Shown here piece after piece: positions 60,235-64,000 of a DNA stretch of 64,000 bases. The translations under genes were made by a program, and so were the position numbers. The stretch spans positions 3,658,001 through 3,722,000 of the forward strand of contig NZ_AP024525.1 in NCBI RefSeq assembly GCF_020886775.1. The letters are read 5' to 3'. Numbering within the stretch: position 1 is the first letter of the stretch; each line of letters opens with the position of its first letter. The stretch comes from Sinomonas cyclohexanicum (GTDB lineage: Bacteria > Actinomycetota > Actinomycetes > Actinomycetales > Micrococcaceae). The notes under the pieces are model-generated. The model had not been told where the DNA came from. It saw only the letters and a list, made by a program, of their open reading frames with translations, and searched no databases.

Positions 60235-61160
60235 GCCTTCTCCTCCTGACGGTTGGGCTCGCAGGCGGCCTGGCGCTCGGCCCAGCCGGCGTCGAGCTGC
60301 TCGTTGCAGATCGCCCACTCGTGCTCCTCGATGCGCATGAAGTGCGCCTTCTCACGCTGCTCGAGCAGCGGCACGCCGCGGCCCACCTTGGTGTCGCAGA
60401 GCACGACGGCGGGTGCGCCGGCCCCCTCCCCCGACCCGGCGGCGTCGAACGCCCCGAGCAGGGCGCCGACGTCGTTCCCGTCCACGCGGAAGACGCGCCA
60501 GCCGCACGCGGCCCACTTCTCCGCGACCGGCTCGGTGCGCAGCACGCCAGCCGTGGCGCCGTCGGCCTGAAGCGCGTTGATATCCACGACGGCGGTGAGC
60601 CGGCCGAGCCGGTGGTGCGCGGCGCCCATGACGGCCTCCCACGTGGAGCCCTCGTCGAGCTCGCCGTCGGAGAGGAAGTTGATGACGCGCGCGGGGTTGC
60701 CGCGGTGCCGCAGCCCGAGGGCGAGACCGACGGCGATCGTGAGGCCGTGCCCGAGCGAGCCGCCCGAGATCTCCATGCCCGGGGTGTAGGTGGACATGCC
60801 GGACATCGGCAGGCGCGAGCCGTCGGAGCCGTAGGTCTCGAGCTCCTCGACCGGGACGGTCCCGGCCTCGGCGAGGGCCGCGTAGAGGCCGATCGCGTAG
60901 TGCCCGGTGGAGAGCAGGAAGCGGTCCCGGCCGTCCCATTCGGGGTCCTCTGGGCGGAAGCGGAGCTGGTCCGCGTACACCGCGGCGAGGATGTCCGCGG
61001 CGCCGAGGGCCTGGCCCACATAGCCCTGGCCCTGGACCTCGCCCATGAACAGGGCGTGGCGGCGGATGCGGTGCGCGGCGGCCTCGACGGCGCGGCGGCG
61101 CACGACGGCGTCGCCCGGCCGGGTTCCTCGGCTCGCCTCGACGGCGGTGCTCGGGCTCAT
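60231..61160 (-). CDS. Transketolase, N-terminal (thiamine diphosphate) subunit
   Basis: 309 aa: LSTGHYAIGLYAALAEAG, SGGSLGHGLTIAVGLALG and the ThDP-Mg motif, here NFLSDGELDEGSTWEAVMGA...VVDINALQADG (usual GDGE is SDGE). ATG 61160 with GGAAGGA; the frame is open farther upstream without a ribosome site. Works with the next gene as one enzyme. Confidence 0.85.
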   Translation of the reverse strand: MSPSTAVEASRGTRPGDAVVRRRAVEAAAHRIRRHALFMGEVQGQGYVGQALGAADILAAVYADQLRFRPEDPEWDGRDRFLLSTGHYAIGLYAALAEAGTVPVEELETYGSDGSRLPMSGMSTYTPGMEISGGSLGHGLTIAVGLALGLRHRGNPARVINFLSDGELDEGSTWEAVMGAAHHRLGRLTAVVDINALQADGATAGVLRTEPVAEKWAACGWRVFRVDGNDVGALLGAFDAAGSGEGAGAPAVVLCDTKVGRGVPLLEQREKAHFMRIEEHEWAICNEQLDAGWAERQAACEPNRQEEKA

Positions 61161-61194
61161 GGGGTGTCCTTCCGGATCGTGGTCGCGGCGGCGC

Positions 61195-62538
61195 TCATGC
61201 GTGGGTGCGCTCGGGCAGTGGCGTCTCTGAGGAGATGCGCTCGGCGGCCTCGCGCTCGCGGCGGCCCCACGTCTCACGGGTCACGAGGGCGGCCCACAGG
61301 CCGATCGCGCCGTAGACGCTGAACAGGAGCGCCGGTCCGAGCCAACCGAAGCTCACGAAGAGGAGCGTGGTGATGAACGGGGTGAAGCCGGAGACCATCG
61401 CGGAGATCTGGTACGCGAGGGAGGCTCCGGAGGAGCGGGTCTTGGCCTGGAACAGCTCGGGGAACCACGCGCCCTGGGCGCCGGCGAGGGAGTTCTGGCA
61501 CACCGCGTAGGCGATGACGATCGTGGCGACGATGAACAGGAACAGTCCGGTGTTGACGAGCAGGAACATCGGCACGCCGAACAGGACGGCGAACGCGCAG
61601 GAGGCGATGTAGACGGGCCGGCGGCCCACCTTGTCCGTGAGCGCGCCCCACTTCCATGTGGCGATGATTCCGATCGCGGAGGCGATGCACAGGGCGATGA
61701 GCGTCTGGTTCTTGTCCGCGAGCTTGGTCGAGTTGATGTAGGAGATCATGTACGTGATCGAGACGGCGTAGCCGGCCGTCTCGGCGATCCGCAGGCCGAT
61801 GCCGCGCAGGATGTTGCGCCAGTCCTCGCGGACCACCTGGACGATGGGCGACTTCGCGATGTCGCCGCGCTCCTTGACGTCCTCGAAGACCGGGGACTCC
61901 GGCACCTTCGAGCGGATGATGAGGCCGACGATCACGAGGGCGAGGCTCGCGAGGAACGGGATGCGCCATGCCCACTCGTCGCCGAGGTGGACGCTGAACA
62001 GGAAGACGAGGTTGGCCAGCAGCAGGCCCACGGGGAAGCCGGCCTGGACGATGCCGGTCACGGCGCCCTTGCGCCGCCACGGGGCGTGCTCGTAGCTCAT
62101 GAGGATCGCGCCGCCCCACTCCGCCCCGAACGCGAGGCCCTGGATGATGCGCACGGCGACGAGCAGCACCGGGGCGAGGACGCCCACGGCCGCGTAGGTC
62201 GGGAGGAGGCCGATCGCGAACGTCGCGAGGCCCATGATGATGAGCGAGGCGACGAGCACGGGCTTGCGGCCGAGCCGGTCGCCCAGGTGGCCGCCCACGA
62301 TCCCGCCGAGGGGGCGGGCCGCGAAGCCGACGCCCAGCGTGGCGAACGAGGCGAGCGTGCCGGTGACCGGGTCCGCGCCGGGGAAGAAGGCGTGGTTGAA
62401 GTAGAGGGCGGCGGCGGTGCCGAAGCCGATGAAGTCGTAGGTCTCGATGACGGCGCCCACGGCGGAGCCGACGGCGACGCGCTTGGCGTCCTTCGTGCCG
62501 TGGACTGGGCCGCGCATGGCCAGAGCCTCGTTGCTCAT
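61195..62538 (-). CDS. MFS transporter, metabolite:H+ symporter (MHS) family
   Basis: 447 aa, 12 helices. GAVIETYDFIGFGTAAALYF at the start, HLGDRLGRKPVLVASL in the first loop and RIIQGLAFGAEWGGAILMSYE in helix 5 are typical MHS (KgtP/ShiA/ProP-like). ATG 62538 with GGAAGGAA. It is first in the minus-strand operon with the transketolase genes, so it probably imports the sugar, polyol or sugar acid used there. Confidence 0.85.
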   Translation of the reverse strand: MSNEALAMRGPVHGTKDAKRVAVGSAVGAVIETYDFIGFGTAAALYFNHAFFPGADPVTGTLASFATLGVGFAARPLGGIVGGHLGDRLGRKPVLVASLIIMGLATFAIGLLPTYAAVGVLAPVLLVAVRIIQGLAFGAEWGGAILMSYEHAPWRRKGAVTGIVQAGFPVGLLLANLVFLFSVHLGDEWAWRIPFLASLALVIVGLIIRSKVPESPVFEDVKERGDIAKSPIVQVVREDWRNILRGIGLRIAETAGYAVSITYMISYINSTKLADKNQTLIALCIASAIGIIATWKWGALTDKVGRRPVYIASCAFAVLFGVPMFLLVNTGLFLFIVATIVIAYAVCQNSLAGAQGAWFPELFQAKTRSSGASLAYQISAMVSGFTPFITTLLFVSFGWLGPALLFSVYGAIGLWAALVTRETWGRREREAAERISSETPLPERTHA

Positions 62539-62577
62539 TGCGTTCCTTCCGAGTGTGAACTGCACTGTGCCGCCGTC

Positions 62578-62661
62578 TGTTGACAGTCGACATGATATGC
62601 CAGTGTGCGCCACGTCACCATTCAGTGTCAACAGTCGACTTTGTAGGTTGACTGTCGACAG
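62578..62661. promoter_or_regulatory. Three GntR-type operator copies in the divergent promoter
   Basis: Site A: TTGACAGTCGACATGA around 62580-62595 (contains the complement of TGTCGACTGTCA). Site B: TGTCAACAGTCGAC (62626-62639). Site C: GTTGACTGTCGACA (62647-62660). B and C are near-perfect inverted copies of each other. They occupy the gap between the divergent transporter and isomerase genes. Confidence 0.65.
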
Positions 62662-62720
62662 TTATCGGACGTACCGTGGTTGACATCACACCGCCAGACC
62701 CCCTCCCGTAAGGACCACCG

Positions 62721-63578
62721 ATGTTCCACGACCGACTCGGCTGCTCGTCGATCAGCTTCCGGCACCTGCCCCTGGCCGACGCCCTGGCCACGATGGCCGG
62801 ACTCGGCTTCGAGGAGATCGACCTGGGCGCCCTGCCCGGCGTGTGCGACCACGTGCCATTCGCGCTCACCGACGCGGACATCCGGGACGTAGAGGGCCGC
62901 GTGGTGGGATCGGGCCTGCGCGTCCGCTCGGTCAACGGGGACATCGGGGACCTCAACGCCCCTCTCGGCGGGGCGCACGACGGCGCCCGCGCGGCGGAGC
63001 GGGCGGCCCACCTCGACCGCCTGCTCACCCTCACGCAGAGGGTCGGCGCGGAGGCCCTCGTGCTCCCGTGCGGGGCGCTGAGCCGGGAGCCGATCCGGTC
63101 CCTGGACGAGGACCTCGACATCGTCGCCGCCCAGCTCGCCGCCGCCGGCGAGCGCGCGGCCGCGTTCGGCGTCGAACTCTGGACCGAGTCCCTGCACTAC
63201 TACCGCCTGTGCGGGACCCTCGACCGTGCCCTCGCCCTCGCCGACCGGCTCCGCGCCGCCCGGGTGCGGCACGTCGTGGACCTCTCCCACGTCGTCGCCT
63301 CGGGCAGCCAGCCGCAGGCGGCGATCGAAGCGCTCTCCGCGCTCCCCGGCCCCCAGGGGAACGCCATCGCCCACGTCCACCTGCGCGACGCCGCGCCCGG
63401 GAACATCAACCTGAGCATCGGCAACGGGTCCGTGGACTTCGCCGGGGCCCTCGCCGCCCTGCGCGGGGCCGGCTTCGACGGGCACTTCTCGCTCGAGCTC
63501 GAAGCCCACGACCTCACCCACGACGAGCGACCCGCGGCAGCCGCCAAGGCCGCGAGCTTCATCACCGACCTCATCTGA
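62721..63578 (+). CDS. Sugar phosphate isomerase/epimerase family protein (AP-endonuclease-2 fold)
   Basis: A 285-aa TIM barrel. Metal-binding residues of the family appear as Glu in LWTESLHYY, Asp-His in HVVDLSHVV, His-x-Arg-Asp in HVHLRDAAPG and Glu in FSLELEAHD. Such proteins isomerise or epimerise sugars, inositols or sugar acids. ATG after AAGGACCACCG. Divergent from the transporter, controlled by the shared operator region. A role as ketose-forming isomerase before the transketolase is inferred. Confidence 0.85.
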   Translation: MFHDRLGCSSISFRHLPLADALATMAGLGFEEIDLGALPGVCDHVPFALTDADIRDVEGRVVGSGLRVRSVNGDIGDLNAPLGGAHDGARAAERAAHLDRLLTLTQRVGAEALVLPCGALSREPIRSLDEDLDIVAAQLAAAGERAAAFGVELWTESLHYYRLCGTLDRALALADRLRAARVRHVVDLSHVVASGSQPQAAIEALSALPGPQGNAIAHVHLRDAAPGNINLSIGNGSVDFAGALAALRGAGFDGHFSLELEAHDLTHDERPAAAAKAASFITDLI

Positions 63579-63644
63579 CCCCCAGGACCTGACTTTCAGG
63601 ACCTGGCACCCAAACCCACGTCCACCCAACCCTTAGGAATCACC

Positions 63645-64000
63645 ATGACCAGCATCCAGCGCACCGCCGTCCTCACCGGGGCAACGTCCGAGAAGGGCAT
63701 CGGCCTCGCCACCGCCCGCCGCTACGCCCGCGAGGGCTGGGGCGTCGTCATCCTGGACCTCGACGGCGAGAAGTCCGCCAAGACCGCGCAGGACATCGCG
63801 AACGAGTTCAACGTCCCGGCGTTCGGCTACCAGGTGGACGTGGCCGACGAGGCCTCGGTCGCCGCGGCCCAGGCCGCCGTCGCCGCCGAGGTCGCCGCGG
63901 GCCGCCTCCCCGTGGTGGGCGCCCTCGCGAACATCGCCGGCATCACCTCCCCCGTGCCGTTCCTCGAAACGGACCTCGCCCTCTGGAACAAGGTCATGGC
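63645..64000 (+). CDS. Short-chain dehydrogenase/reductase (partial, runs off the window)
   Basis: At least 118 residues: MTSIQRTAVLTGATSEKGIG, the NAD(P)-binding motif with TGATSEKGIG, D in VVILDLDGEK (suggesting NAD preference), and LANIAGITSP in place of NNAG. TAGGA precedes the ATG by a few bases. The catalytic part lies beyond position 64000. Sixty-six bases after the isomerase gene, so probably the same operon; a polyol or sugar dehydrogenase is likely. Confidence 0.8.
   Translation, partial: MTSIQRTAVLTGATSEKGIGLATARRYAREGWGVVILDLDGEKSAKTAQDIANEFNVPAFGYQVDVADEASVAAAQAAVAAEVAAGRLPVVGALANIAGITSPVPFLETDLALWNKVM

Noticed and set aside
1-64000. tRNA, rRNA or known riboswitch
   Set aside because: Reading the intergenic gaps on both strands, no cloverleaf, rRNA segment or recognisable riboswitch core was found; a covariance-model scan would be needed to exclude small RNAs.

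Overview
The window is high-GC DNA with short intergenic gaps, strong GGAGG-type ribosome sites, many GTG/TTG starts and several 4-nt stop/start overlaps. Gene content (SigK/RskA with a fasciclin lipoprotein, a DipZ-type CcdA-TlpA fusion, DUF4383 and DUF981 membrane proteins, a hydroxyquinol pathway, a histidine-rich metal-binding protein) points to a free-living actinobacterium, most probably a soil member of the Micrococcaceae (Arthrobacter/Sinomonas-like). This placement is inferred from gene content and composition, not from a marker gene. No rRNA, tRNA or CRISPR array was seen.

Layout. 1-4660: a broken DeoR-type regulator, then a tight aromatic-ring operon (FAD hydroxylase, maleylacetate reductase, hydroxyquinol 1,2-dioxygenase) that would take a resorcinol-type phenol through hydroxyquinol and maleylacetate to 3-oxoadipate. 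4660-16000: an APH-fold kinase, a His-rich protein, two beta-lactamase-fold lipoproteins (one without catalytic residues), a ketopantoate-reductase-like enzyme, an MFS carrier, a small membrane protein whose C-terminus copies the end of that carrier, a Cys-rich peptide behind CsoR/CstR-like palindromes, an orphan ATPase and a patatin. 16000-22220: an NCS1 permease, an MFS carrier and a GntR regulator, with an IS1634-type insertion sequence placed exactly at the GntR stop codon (16-bp target duplication, 17-bp inverted ends).

22345-33245 is the most unusual region. It is a minus-strand, visibly lower-GC, four-gene block: an ATPase with an extra N-terminal domain, a 491-aa protein of unknown type, a 1822-aa protein with a PD-(D/E)xK-like motif and a C-terminal HerA/FtsK-type ATPase, and a C5-cytosine DNA methyltransferase. 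The size and order of the first three genes resemble DptF-DptG-DptH, the restriction half of phosphorothioate systems, but no dnd modification gene is visible. I propose a Dpt-like restriction module paired with a 5-methylcytosine mark; this is an inference to be tested.

33375-47000: small conserved genes, a membrane-anchored TPR-like protein, three YCII-family paralogues scattered over 4.4 kb, a secreted subtilisin, DipZ, and a fasciclin-sigK-rskA locus arranged like the mycobacterial mpt83/mpt70-sigK-rskA region. 46500-58500: an aldehyde dehydrogenase and an SDR that share a 17-nt promoter-proximal motif, a NatAB-type exporter, a MacB-type exporter whose permease is frameshifted, its likely TetR regulator, and a NarL-type two-component system. 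58450-64000: a carbohydrate catabolic locus (split transketolase, MHS-family transporter, TIM-barrel isomerase, SDR) with a FadR-type GntR regulator whose likely operator, TGTCGACTGTCA, recurs at its own promoter and in the divergent promoter region.

A recurring theme is a family of GC-rich hairpins (core ACGGCGGGCCCGCACC and its complement) that ends many genes but also occurs between divergent genes and as part of a segmental duplication.
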